DNA of 64,000 nt from Micrasema longulum (Eukaryota > Arthropoda > Insecta > Trichoptera > Brachycentridae), in assembly GCA_022494885.1 (NCBI GenBank), contig JAGVSM010004247.1, forward strand, positions 1 through 64,000, in the 5' to 3' direction. The notes beneath the pieces were generated by a model. It had not been told where the DNA came from. It did no database searches and saw nothing but the letters and a program-made list of their open reading frames with translations. Every line of letters starts with the position of its first letter. The stretch's first letter is position 1. The position numbers were made by a program, and so were the translations under genes. Below, piece after piece: positions 9,573 through 20,149 of the stretch.

Positions 9573-10871
9573 TGTAAGAGTAAGAAACGTGACCAAGGAG
9601 AAAGTATGGGATGTACAGAGTGGATTTATGAATGGTAGAGGATGTATGGATCAAATATTTGCATTACGCAATATGACAGAAAAGTTTTTGGCGAAAAACC
9701 AGAAGCTTTTTTGCGCTTTTGTTGATTTGCAAAAAAGCATTTGATCGAGTTGATAGGAAAAAATTATGGATGGTTCTATCGGAGTATGGAGTGAGTGACA
9801 ACCTTGTCCGCGCTATTGCTTCCTTGTACAAAGATAGTGTAGCGTGTGTAAGGGTAAATGGGTCATTAACTTCCTGGTTTGACATCCCTAAAGGAGTCAA
9901 ACAGGGATGTGTAATGTCACCGTGGTTATTCAACATATACATGGATAAATGTATGAAAGAATTGAAAAGTATGGATGTGGGAGCGAAAATGAGTAATTTA
10001 ACTGTCAGTTGCCTTCTGTACGCCGATGACGCAGTCCTCCTAGCTGACAGCGAAGAGGAACTGCAATCCTTGGTTACAAAGGTTTACGAAGTGTGCAAGG
10101 AGAGTGATTTGCTAATGAATGTGCAAAAGTCGAACGTCATGGTCTTTGAAAGAAATGTAACTATGACTGAATGTAAGATTGTAGTAAATGGAGATAGTTT
10201 GAAACAGGTCGAAGAATTTGTATATCTGGGTAGTATGTTTACTAGAGATGGAAATATGGACAAGGATATTGAAAGGAGGGTTAGTGCCAGTAACAGAGTT
10301 AATGGTGCCTTAAAGTCTGTCGTAACAAATAAGTGTCTATCGCAAGAGGCTAAATTAGCAGTTCATAATGGAGTTCTGGTACCAACCCTAATGTATGGAA
10401 GCGAAGCATGGGGTTGGAAAAAAAGGGACGAAAGTAGACTGAATGCTGTTGAAATGCGATCCCTCAGGCGAATGTGCGGAAAAACAATGTATGATAGGTG
10501 CCCCTAATGTCGAAATTAGAGCAGAATGCAAGGCTGAGTTAAGCATTATCGACAAAATTAAGAAAGGTCTTTTGCGATGGTTCGGTCATGTGGAGCGAAT
10601 GAATGATGAAAGAACGGCTAAAAGATTTATGATGCGAATGTGTCTGGTTGTAGAAGTCGAGGAAGGCCGAGAAAGACATGGCATGATCAAGTACAACAAA
10701 TTCTTGAAAGTGGTCATGTGAAAAGTCGGAATAATCGACGTGCGTGCATGAGAAGATGTATGAATGTGAAGGAAGCAAAGGAAGTGTGCCAGGACAGAGT
10801 GGTGTGGCGTTCTATCCTCTCTGCCTACCCCTCTGGGGAAATGGCGTGATGGTTAGTTAGTTAGTTAGTTA
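9573..10871 (+). pseudogene. RTE-like LINE reverse transcriptase, frameshifted (copy C)
   Basis: The longest RTE-like copy. It encodes the central and C-terminal RT: GRGCMDQIFALR, the motif-A block KAFDRVDRKKLW, the PKGVKQGCVMSP block, the catalytic YADDAVLLAD at about 10019-10048, then FVYLGSMF, LVPTLMYGSEAW and the C-terminal EMRSLRRMCGK...GRPRKTWHD...GEMA region. In the family this protein primes and copies element RNA on nicked DNA. Damage: one extra base near 9730 just before motif A, and frame shifts near 10497 and 10640. The endonuclease and N-terminal RT are lost by 5' truncation at about 9573. The 3' end is a (TTAG)n run, 10852-10870. The RT is best supported; the exact RTE subclade is inference. 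Confidence 0.88.
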
Positions 10872-10879
10872 TGTTTTTC

Positions 10880-11255
10880 CTTTTTTTTTTTAAATGTTAT
10901 TACTATTTTATTTTATTTTTACATCTGAGCATGTTTTTCATTCTTTATATCAATTCTTAATTTTTAATAACACTTTCAAATTTTCTTCATTTTTAATATT
11001 ATTTCCATTTGTAAATACTTACTACAAACTACAAACTTTAAAATATCTTTTTTTCACTGAAATTTTAATTTTTAAACAACTTTCATTCATGTTTTTCTTT
11101 TTCCTTCTGTTTTTTATACTTTCATAATTAACCTAACATATAATTGCTTTATAATATGGAAACTTCACTGGTCTACTAGAATTAAGTCTAATTGTGTAAA
11201 ATATTAAACTTTGTAAATGTACTATATGTTTCCTAAATAAAAGAAAATAAAATAA
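10880..11255 (+). mobile_element. Probable LINE 3'UTR and tail
   Basis: T-rich, 3'UTR-like sequence ending in an AAATAAAA run (11235-11255). No domain recognised; a weak call. Confidence 0.3.
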
Positions 11256-11270
11256 AAAAATTAATAAAAT

Positions 11271-11412
11271 AAAATACCCACAAACAGGCCACGCCTTTGA
11301 GGGATTTTTTTGTTTACTATTCTTACTGTTAATATGTTTTTCAATGCCATGTAATTATTCTTTTTCCTTAATACTCTGTTTTATCTCATGTATATTGTAA
11401 AAAATAAAAAAA
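11271..11412 (+). mobile_element. LINE family F 3' terminus with hairpin
   Basis: Matches the 3'UTR end of the 19.4-kb family F copy in the opposite orientation. It keeps the two-stem hairpin at 11277-11303 (inner stem AGGC/GCCT intact, outer stem with one mismatch) and the block tactctgttttat before the tail. Confidence 0.55.
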
Positions 11413-11414
11413 AA

Positions 11415-11668
11415 GTTCTTCCGATTGGTTCGTTTACGATAAGCAAACCGGATATTCTTCATAGCTCTTATATCATTGGTTGGTTCATATGAACCGGTGA
11501 CGTTGTTCCAAGTAGTGTATTTTTATTATAATATTTTTTTTTTTTTTTTCGTACATTTTCAAGAAACTTTGCCGTAAAATTTAATGCTCTAATTTGTACC
11601 GCGCGCAAGAAAACATTTTTGTATCCAATTTCCCGTAGAGCTGAAGTTCCTCATTGCTAGAAATTTTT
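11415..11668 (+). repeat. Dispersed repeat Q, copy 2
   Basis: Runs from ccgattggttcgtttacg through atgaaccggtgacgt, a poly-T stretch, acattttcaagaaacttt and aatttcccgtagagctgaag. It keeps the right half of Q best and is the reference for seeing the insertions in copies 3, 5 and 6. Confidence 0.7.
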
Positions 11669-11994
11669 TTAACATGATGCGTGTTGTCTAGAACTCTAGG
11701 TCATAATGAAATGCCGATTATTAAAATGTTGTATATTTTATTTTATTTGGGGATTTTTATAGTTATTACAGAAAATTACCATCTAGAAGCCTTATGCTAG
11801 AAATATATGACATTTTGTCACCTACTCGATTATTGTCGTGTGGTCATCTCAATTTAATTACGAAAACGAAAGAAAAAGTGGCATCACAAACAAATACGTA
11901 TTTATCTATGGCTCTCCTTCCTCATTTAAACTTTTATCGTTTTTAGTTTCTAGTCCAACCTTTCAATCCTTTGGATATTTTTTATATGAAATAT

Positions 11995-12116
11995 AAACTA
12001 GTTGTAATAACTCACTCTTAGAAAATAGGAATCAAGTTGGGGTAGAGTGGGATTCGAACCGAGGACGTTTGAGCCGCGAGTCCGAGACACTAGCCACGAG
12101 ACCACAACACGGCTCA
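11995..12116 (-). mobile_element. tRNA-derived SINE, copy 1
   Basis: The minus strand carries a Pol III B-box-like ggttcgaatccc and an A-box-like stretch (tggctagtg) about 40 bases upstream, followed by the family body. Cognate copies at 21.8, 30.7 and 41.4 kb share head and body. Not a functional tRNA: no cloverleaf closes and the body continues past it. Confidence 0.75.
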
Positions 12117-12289
12117 AATAAAATAAAGAAAATGTTGCACTGAAACACTGCAACATTCATAATTATTATTTGCCTTTAACATAACACTCATCTACGTGTT
12201 ATGCGAAATATTTAATACTTATCAAATAAATTTTTAGACCATATTATATGATCCCTCACTAAACGTAGAAGCATTTCTGATCTGTCTTT

Positions 12290-12856
12290 CCTCTTCAAAA
12301 TTTTAAACTATTTTATCGATAGTCCATATCTCTCGGAGCGTATTTCAATCAATTGTCCCGTAACGTCAACACAAGTTTATTTATTTTTTTAATTCATTGC
12401 CCAAAAAAAAATATGTTCAAAACTCATTTATTTATCGTAGCTGCTCCAAATTTAATTTACTTTGTCCCCATTCAGATATTTTTTATACAAAATTTTGTGA
12501 CTTCAAAAAAAAACTTTTTGAATCACTGTAAAATGAAACATTTGTCAGTGTGTAATAAGTTTATGTTTCATTAATTATGTTTATTTTATTATAATATCAA
12601 AATTTTGAATTGGTCAACTATATTATGAAAATCCCTCTCCTCCACTCCTCCACTCTATTTCCTCATCCCCTAACCTTCTTAAGAGCTCTTTTTTTTCTCA
12701 TGTCTTATAAAATATATTATTTTTCTCTTTACTGTGTAACATGTTCTCTCATTATATTTGTGAAAAACTTTAACTGGATGTATGTACTATTTTTTATATT
12801 TTGTATTCTATATTACAACTGTTGTTTTTTCTTAATAAATAAAATAAAATAAACAT
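12290..12856 (+). mobile_element. Degraded relative of the 56-60 kb LINE, 3' end
   Basis: The reading frame SRNVNTSLF...KKNMFKTHLF (about 12356-12440) resembles the C-terminal YRTRHTNLSLFHV region of the LINE at 56.5 kb. The tail tgttgttttttcttaataaa plus AAATA units is shared with that element's 3' end at 56.15-56.2 kb. Heavily decayed. Confidence 0.5.
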
Positions 12857-13149
12857 ATGTTTCTCAAATCATTTGTTGATCGATAAAGTACAGTTGCACA
12901 TTTATTGATACACCAACATCATAACATATATCAATGTTGTAAATTTTAAGTTAAAATACAATAAAAATACTCGTCATTTAAACATGAATGGCGAGCGTTT
13001 TGTGCGAAGAAACTTTGGCAGCTGAAGTTAGAATGTCGCATTCGATTGTCAATGTCGAGTGCTTTGGGGCATTCGAGATAAAGTCGTTTGGTGTTCAATC
13101 GACTTCAGTCGCATATATAGGCACATCATAGGGACTTTGAAGTTGATGT

Positions 13150-13626
13150 ATACTTCATTAGTGAGAAGCCAGTTAGAGTATAACTCTACAATATGGACTC
13201 CTTACTCCTTACTACAACTGTCACCAAAATTCTCTTGAAAGGGTCCAAAAAAAATTCTTACGGTATATAAATTTTAAACTTTGAATCAGTCATGAATTTT
13301 TAAATTACGATTTTTTACTAAAAACATTAAATTTGTTAAAACTTAACAATAGAAGAAAAATTATAGACCTTTTAAATTTATTCAAAATTGTAAATTCAAT
13401 ATGGGATTGCCCTGAACTATTGTCTCTCATCAACTTCAGGGTGCCTGGAAGAATGACTAGACAGGTGCCACCGTTTTGTAGCAACAATTCACGGTCAGTG
13501 TATACTTTTAATGCAGTATTAAATAGACTTCATGAATTTGGCAATAGTTATTCCCACGTATCTGATATATTTAGTGTAGGGTATTGTTCCTATAGAACAA
13601 ACCTTTTGAACTTTTTCAAACATGGT
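13150..13626 (+). pseudogene. CR1/Jockey-type LINE C-terminus, frameshifted
   Basis: Begins YTSLVRSQLEYNSTIWTPY (about 13150-13210), continues after frame shifts into LLNLFKIVNSIWDCPELLSL and INFRVPGRMTRQ, and ends SYRTNLLNFF at about 13610. The order (thumb-like block, NGxxD-PELL, VPxRxTR) is that of CR1/Jockey ORF2 downstream of the RT. Several frame shifts; inactive. Confidence 0.65.
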
Positions 13627-13639
13627 GAATGGTAATTAT

Positions 13640-14096
13640 ATTTACAAACTTCCGTCATCATCACCAAAGTACTTTCGAAACGACTCAAATTTTTACCGGA
13701 CACGGAGCTATGAGAAGTTATCTATATAGGTTTAAATTAAGGAATGATGACTATTGTCCATGCGATGATATTTCTTCACAGAGTATAGAACATCTGTTAT
13801 TTCAGTGCCCATTTTTCAGTTTGCAACGCCATAATCTTGAAGCAGAATGCAGGAAAGATGGAATATCCTTAACAGATATCCACACTGTAGTAAAAAGTAG
13901 TTATCATGCGCCGTTGTTCTTGAACTTTGCAACAATGGTGATTGGACTCATAAAGGTAATAAACCAAAATCAGTGATCGAACATCCCATTTCCAAGACAA
14001 ACAAAAACTTTTTTTTTCCGAGTACCTTAGCCTTGTACATGACACGTAAGGCTACTAAATACAGGGGTCCAAATATATAAAAAAAAAAAAAAAAAT
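13640..14096 (+). pseudogene. R1/I-type LINE C-terminal zinc-knuckle fragment
   Basis: An ORF within 13629-13976 contains TGHGAMRSYLYRFK, DDYCPCDD and IEHLLFQCPFF. This Cys/His arrangement follows the RNase H or RT region in R1, I and LOA-type LINEs and is thought to help nucleic-acid binding. The ORF is intact to a stop at about 13974. The 3'UTR ends in poly(A) at 14079-14094. 5'-truncated. A second example of this domain lies at 52.9-53.3 kb on the minus strand. Confidence 0.7.
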
Positions 14097-14714
14097 ATAT
14101 TTATTTATTCATGGATTTCATATACAATTTTTCGTTCACTTTGCCCAGCTGTGTGAAATAGTACTTATGTTTTCTTGTTGTTTTACTGTAGAATGTTTTA
14201 TTATTTAAACTTTCTACTGAATATGCTGTATAATTTTTGGTGTGATTTTTTTTAAATATTTTTAATTCTTGTTTTCAATATTCATGTTTTTTTTTTTTTA
14301 AATAAAATATTCAGCCAAATATGTTAATATTATAAATATTTGTAAAAGACAGATTTGCCGTTTATGTTAATAAAATAAATAAATAAATATATGGTTCAAG
14401 ATAACAGTCACTCGTTAAATTACGGGAGTCGCATACGATTCGAAGACGAATGAGTCCAGCATAAAGGCCTTTGACGATTGTCAAACGTCGGGCCTTACTT
14501 ATAAATGGGATATAAAGTTAAGCTTAAGAATAGTGGTAGAATAATGATGGTATAGCAAAAAGTATTACTTATAAACCTTGCATAGAGTTGAACTCGGTTT
14601 AAATTTGGGATAGAGACTATTGAGACTTATACCTGCACATTATGTGGTATAACACTGGAATGAGCACGCGATATGTCAAAAGTCGTATTTTTCAGTAACC
14701 AAAATGGATAGTTA

Positions 14715-15540
14715 ATCAGTTTTTTTTAATAATTTGTTTTAATAATATCTGAAATGTTATATGTTTGTATGTGTTTAAATATATATTTATATTTTCGACA
14801 CTTGACACTTGTGCAATATTTACACACATGTCCACCCTCATTCCAATATAACACCCACTCACCCACCCTCTATATATATATATATAGTTTGATAATTTAT
14901 ATAGCGCCATTTTTGTGAAAATCACCTCAAGGGCGCTGTACAATTAATAAATATCCCAGTACGTCTTGCAGCTACAGAGCGCATGGACGGTTGGGATTCT
15001 AGTTCCTCGTTTTCAATTCAGATCAATCAAAAATTATAACAGATATGAGCTAGATTACAGGACGTCTTGCAGCTACAGAGCGCATAGACAGTTAGAAATT
15101 TAGTCCCCATTTACACATTTTCAAAATTGACAAATTAATTTAATGTATTAATGATATTTAAACATTTAAAAGTTATGAATAATAAAAAGGAGTAAGATTA
15201 CAACACGTCTTGCAGCTACTAAGCGCATATACGATTGGAATTCTAGACCCCATTTACAAAATTTAGGTATTTTAAATTTGATATATGAAAGCTAGATAAC
15301 CAATCATCGTGCAGCTACAAAGCGCATGGACGAGTAGAATTCCAGCAAAGTTAAAACAATATCAACAAATTTATAACTCTCACTCACTTACACTCACACA
15401 AACACACTAATGTATGTATTGTACGTGTATTTAATGTATTACTGTGGATATCTGTCATTGATTTTATTCTCTGTATATTTTATTTGTTATATTTTTGTTT
15501 CATGTATTACCGTTGATATCCCCAATAAATAAATAAAAAA
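14715..15540 (+). mobile_element. LINE 3' end K, split by an insertion
   Basis: 14715-14869 and 15376-15540 together match the K sequences at 15.9-16.25 and 18.1-18.46 kb read in reverse. They contain acacccactcacccaccctc, cacacaaacacactaatg and the terminus gatatccccaataaataaat. The middle (14870-15375) is absent from the other K copies, so it is inserted. No ORF. Confidence 0.65.
14870..15375 (-). mobile_element. Modular retroposon: four ~100-bp units plus L2-like tail
   Basis: Read on the minus strand: four imperfect copies of a module containing tgcagctacaaagcgcat (+ strand positions 14967, 15068, 15211, 15310), then gcgcccttgaggtgatt, then ggcgctatataaattatc and a (TA)n run at 14871-14885. 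The last part is the L2-like LINE 3' terminus. No ORF. This looks like a non-autonomous element using L2-type machinery through a shared tail. The whole block interrupts LINE K. Confidence 0.65.
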
Positions 15541-15765
15541 TTAAAAAAATGATTGCGATAAAAAAAGAAACACGAATAAACCAAAGAACTCGTTTTTACC
15601 TTTTCCTCGTCTTCCCTATTTTGATTTTTTTTTCTAACGGTTTTCTCCATGTTATCCATAACACTGACAGTAGTCTCGATTTGACTTTGACGTTTGTTGT
15701 TGTTATAAAAGTTACTGCGCATGCGCACATATTGACCGTTTAAAAAGAATAATAAAGAATTTGGA

Positions 15766-16530
15766 CTCAAAATATTGTTGATAAATTACCTGGTCCATGA
15801 AGAAGTATAGAAATTGAAAAAATAACATTTTCAGGCGTTGCCTAGTATGCAGGTGAAATAATTCAATTAGATAAATCTCACCCGCATAAATAAAAGTTTC
15901 GGCTCTTTTTTTTTATTATTTATTGGGGATATCAACAGTAATACATGTAAAAAATATAACAAATAAAATATACAGATAATAAAACCAATGACAGATATCT
16001 ACAGAAATACATTAAATACACGTACAATACATGCTAGTGTGTTTGTGTGAGTGTAAGCGTGTGAGGGGTGGGTGAGTGGGTGTTATATTGGAATGAGGAT
16101 GGACACGTGTGTAAATATTATTGCACAAGTGTCGAAAATATAAACATATACAAAATATTAAGAATTAGAGATAAAATAAAATAAAATAAGACTTTATTAT
16201 TGAAACTAAGTATAAGACAAAAAAGTATGTTTTAAGACGCGCATTTTAAATGCTTTTTTTTTAACTTCACAAAAATCCATAGATGTAAGAATTAAAGGAA
16301 TATAGATGTTCAAATATTAAATGTTCTTCATCCCTGTTGTAATATGTTAATTAAATTCAATTTATTTTTAAAAATCGTATTCCTTCATAAGTACACCACT
16401 TTGTTAGTGAAACGACCGGAGTTTGATTTTTCTTGTACAAATTGTTTATTGATCAATTCTGTTTTTAATTTTTTAAGTTCAAATTGTTCCCTATTATGAT
16501 TTGTAATAATTGTGTCATTGAAATAATTAT
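15766..16530 (+). repeat. Composite repeat block, copy 1
   Basis: Order: R1 repeat start (15766-15905), reversed LINE K end (15905-16255), rest of R1 (16258-16355), Helitron interior (16356-16426), start of LINE N (16427-16528). The same order and junctions recur at 18005-19055. K splits R1 inside the phrase cagctctttaacttc. No gene. Confidence 0.7.
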
Positions 16531-17482
16531 ACCCGCATAAATAAAGGTTTCAGCTCTTTAACTTCGCAAACATCAACAGATGAAAGAATTGAAGGAATAT
16601 AGATGTTCCAATATGGGCAGAATGGTGAATGTTACACAGTCCGTAAAGTGGCCACTTAAACCAGCCATTGACAGGTCATAAGCCCTGTAGATGCCTAGAC
16701 ATCTATATTACCTTCTCTTAAATGTTCTTCATCTCTGTTGTAATAGGGACGAGGTTGTCAATTTTTTTAAAGTACGAAATTAGCAAAAATTTACAAATCT
16801 GCTTTCCTTCCATACTCTTTTACTTTTATTTGCTTTTTATATATATTGATAATTTTTATGTTTTTCTTATTACGTATTTTTGTATTATTTAATTTAGTAC
16901 GTACTATTATTTGGCATATGATTTATTGCTCCTATTCCTTATATTTCTTACTATAATTGAGTGAATTTCTAGAAAACATACCTCAATTATCATTTCAATT
17001 ATGCTTTTATATATATAAATATACTATTTTTCTGTTGATTTAAATCATGCTCTTATTTTGTGTTATTTTTTTTAAATTCTACTATATTTTACTATTATTT
17101 TTTTCATTTTAATGATACCACTATTTTGTATATTTGATTATGTGTGATTCCTAATTTGTATAATTTATATTTTAAAAATTATTTCTGATTATCTTTTTTG
17201 CATTGTATTCTTTGGAATTTGATTATTTATTACATTTACCTTTTTTTCTAGATTGTGATTCTATGTCATTATAATTTGATCTAGTTAATTTTACTATGTA
17301 TTTTTATTGTTATTTATTGTGGCTTGGCACGGGCATAGCCTCAAAAGCCTTAATAAGTTTATAAATATTTAATTTTGTAATTTTGAATGAATAAATAAAT
17401 AAATATGTTAATATAAACAGCTCCCCAGGGAGTTGAATCCAGTCCTTGTCTACAAAAATTTGGACAAACTCAAAATATTGTT
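16531..17482 (+). repeat. R1 repeat split by a LINE end
   Basis: R1 body 16531-16746 ends ctctgttgtaata, and R1 resumes at 17401 with atgttaatataaacagctcc. Joined, they give the uninterrupted R1 sequence seen at 25.2 kb. The right arm ends caaactcaaaatattgtt at 17482. Confidence 0.7.
16747..17400 (+). mobile_element. 5'-truncated LINE inserted in R1
   Basis: Starts gggacgaggttgtcaat, which translates DEVVNFFKVRN followed by a stop and so looks like the last residues of a LINE ORF. A long AT-rich 3'UTR follows, ending in four AAAT-type units (17383-17400). Boundaries are fixed by the R1 sequence on both sides. Confidence 0.65.
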
Positions 17483-17892
17483 AAAAAGAATAAGCACGAT
17501 ATAACCTGTGAATTGTTATTCTAGGTAATGGATATTTTTATAAGTAAGCTTTTTTTTATATCGGTTATAAATAGTTAAACTGGATATAGTTATTTCTTAA
17601 TGTATACCTGGTATAAGGAATCTAATAAGTAAGGCCCGCCGAGTATTTATTTATGTAGGATTTTGATAATACCTTTTCCCCGGGAGAAGATGTATGAATT
17701 TCATTGTGATTGTTATTTTAGTAAATCTTATTTCGCGTATGCAAATCGTCACGCTCGGTTTCAGACTTAATTATTACATCTCCGCTAGAAGGCATGCGTG
17801 GAATTTGCTGAAAAATAATTCCATTTTATGTCTACAAATGTAAAATCGAAGTCATGTACTGGAACGCCGATACCAGCTATTTTATTTAATTA

Positions 17893-17995
17893 CTAGCGGA
17901 CCCGACAGACGTTGTCCTGTCCGAACGTTGTCTTGCCTGCTATCAGCCTGTTAAACAAACATTTTTTCATAAAAAGAACACACGTTATTTATTTT
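17893..17995 (-). mobile_element. Helitron 3' end, reverse orientation
   Basis: CTAG at 17893-17896 followed on the + strand by the reverse of the Helitron terminus (cggacccgacagacgttg). The remainder is cut off by the composite repeat that starts near 18005. Confidence 0.65.
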
Positions 17996-18004
17996 GAAAC
18001 AATT

Positions 18005-18635
18005 GATATGTTGATAAATCCACCTGGTCCATGAAGAAGTATAGAATTGAAGTAGAGAAAGATTTTCAGGCGTTGCTTAGTATGTAGGTGAAATAATTCA
18101 ATTAGATGAATCTCACCGCATAAATAAAAGTTATTGGGGATATCAAAAGTAATACATGTAACAAATATATAACAAATAAAATATACAGGGAATAAAACCA
18201 ATGACAGATATCCACAGAAATACATTAAATTCACGTACAATACATGCTAGTGTGTTTGTGTGAGTGTAAGCGTGTGAGAGGGTGGGTGAGTGGGTGTTAT
18301 GTCGGAATGAGGATGGACACGTGTGTAAATATTATTGCACAAGTGTCGAAAATATAAACGTATACAAAATATTAAGAATTAGAGATAAAATAAAATAAGA
18401 CTTTCTTATTGAAACTAAGTATAAGACAAAAAAGTATGTTTTAAGACGCGCATTTTAAATGTATTTTTTTTAACTTCACAAAAATCCATAGATGAAAGAA
18501 TTAAAGGAATATAGATGTTCAAATATTAAATGTTCTACATCTCTGTTGTAATATGTTAATTGAATTCAATTCATTTTTAAATATCGTATTCCTTCATAAG
18601 TACACCACTTTGTTAGTGAAACGACCGGAGTTTGA
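18005..18635 (+). repeat. Composite repeat block, copy 2
   Basis: Same order as 15766-16530: R1 start, LINE K reversed, R1 end, Helitron interior. Then LINE N follows at the same junction. A short deletion removes the R1/K boundary bases present in copy 1. Confidence 0.7.
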
Positions 18636-18654
18636 TTTTTCTTGTACAAATTGT

Positions 18655-18656
<2 letters not shown>

Positions 18657-18689
<33 letters not shown>

Positions 18690-18972
18690 CGGACAAAGTC
18701 CATTATAAACATTACAATTAAAAGAAATTTTTACAAAGGAATAAAAAAATATAAGGAACAGAAATAAGCAGCAAAGACAGATGATAGATTTTTTAGATTA
18801 AGTAAAAAGCATAGGCTAACTATACAGATTCTTTAGCTGATTTGTAAAGAAAGACATCCTTACACCATAATAATCAAGATCTTGATGATCGTTCACCCGC
18901 CTGATCATTCTGGGCAAAGGCGACTGTGCACCATAATTGGTCCTGTAGTGACCGAGGAAAAGCATATTATTG
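18657..18972 (-). mobile_element. CR1-type LINE 3' end (family J) nested in LINE N
   Basis: Copy 1 of the composite runs straight from tgtacaaattgttta to ttgatcaattctg; here the two are separated by this block. The minus strand encodes YRTNYGAQSPLPRMIRRV then DLDYYGVRMSFF and a stop at 18816-18818, the last residues of a CR1-type ORF2. The 3' end has the hairpin GGAC/GTCC (18691-18701) and a long (AAAT)n tail (18653-18689). Confidence 0.8.
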
Positions 18973-19444
18973 ATCAATTCTGTTTTTATTTTTTTAAGTT
19001 CAAATTGTTCCCTATTATGATTTGTAATAATTGTTTCATTGAAATAATTATGTTTAAATTAATTCTTTATTTTTTTACAATAAATTTATCTTATATTTTA
19101 AGGTTTATGTAAAATATTTTAACGTCATTATTACTTCTGGTGTTTAATTTTTAATTTTAATTTTAATAGTTATAATTTATCATTAATATAAGATTATATT
19201 TGTTAATATTTTGTGGTTATTTTTCTAGTTATTAAGTTCTATCTTCCTTCTAATTTTACTGTAAGTTTCTCTTTTCTGTTAAATAGGCACTATCAGGTTT
19301 TGGTGGGTTTTTCAGTTAGTGCCTATTTCAATTTATGTTGAAATTTTTGTTGGTTTAGATATGCGTTTATTATTATTACAATTGATATTTTAATGTTATT
19401 CTTGCACTTATATTTTTGTTGTCTATTGTTTGTATCTATATTGT

Positions 19445-20035
19445 TATTTCTTTTTTTTTGTTTTGTTTGTTTTCTTAAAATAAACATAATAATAAAACAG
19501 AGTACTAAAAAAATAAAGCATAATTACATGTCAACGAAATACATATTAATAGAAAAATAGTAAACGAAAAATCCCACAAAGGCATGGCCTGTTCGTGGGT
19601 ATACAAGAAAATGTCAATGAATTTACAGTTATAATATTTTTCTACAACATAAGAAAGAAAAAATAAAATATTCTGTAAAAGGTAATATGTTTTTTTTTTT
19701 TTATAGTAATTCAAAAAGGAAATAAAAAATATCGTAATAAAACATAAAAATATTCCTTATTATTAAAGGGCAACAAAATAAATCATGGAAAAAAAACAGA
19801 GTCTGTATCTTTAGTTTGAATCCAGGATAGTGCATGTTTTTTAAAAGAAGGAAAATTTTGAAAGTTTGGAATCAATGAAATATTATCAGTAAAAAAAGAA
19901 TTAAACATTTTTGGGCATATAAAATATGCATGTCTCTGTGCGAGCCTCGTTTTACAATGTGGTATTTCTAACACACTATTCCTTCTTTGATTTGATCTGT
20001 TTGAATTACTCGTAAATAAATTTTGGTTCTTAAAT
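19445..20035 (-). mobile_element. LINE family F 3' end
   Basis: The minus strand encodes CKTRLAQRHAYFICPKMFN and KHALSWIQTKDTD (ORF 19783-19974), followed by the family 3'UTR with the two-stem hairpin at 19573-19599. 5'-truncated, no RT. It sits inside LINE N. Confidence 0.7.
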
Positions 20036-20149
20036 ATATATTTTTGTTTTCGTTTTTCTTATGTTTTTTAATGTAACTTGTTTTTGGCCGATGTTATCAA
20101 GTTTTGATAGAAGGCCCTAATAAAGGGAAAAAAAAAGACCGGAGTTTGA

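Larger units (their letters stand above)
18636..20136 (+). mobile_element. LINE N 3' portion with 13-bp target-site duplication
   Basis: The 13-mer gaccggagtttga is at 18623-18635 and again at 20137-20149, directly after a poly(A) run (20128-20136). Outside these, the sequence reads as Helitron interior on both sides, as in the intact Helitron near 7924-7945. The insert is therefore a + strand retrotransposon, mostly 3'UTR. It contains later insertions at 18657-18972 and about 19445-20035. A terminal hairpin with arms GGCC and TATCAA/TTGATA lies at 20086-20116. Confidence 0.75.

Noticed and set aside
12035..12116. Possible true tRNA gene (B box ggttcgaatccc)
   Set aside because: The cloverleaf does not close, boxes are mutated, and the same head plus a non-tRNA body occurs four times: a SINE.
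14955..15360. CRISPR-like or satellite array
   Set aside because: Only four diverged units, irregular spacing (101, 143, 99), no short identical repeats with unique spacers.
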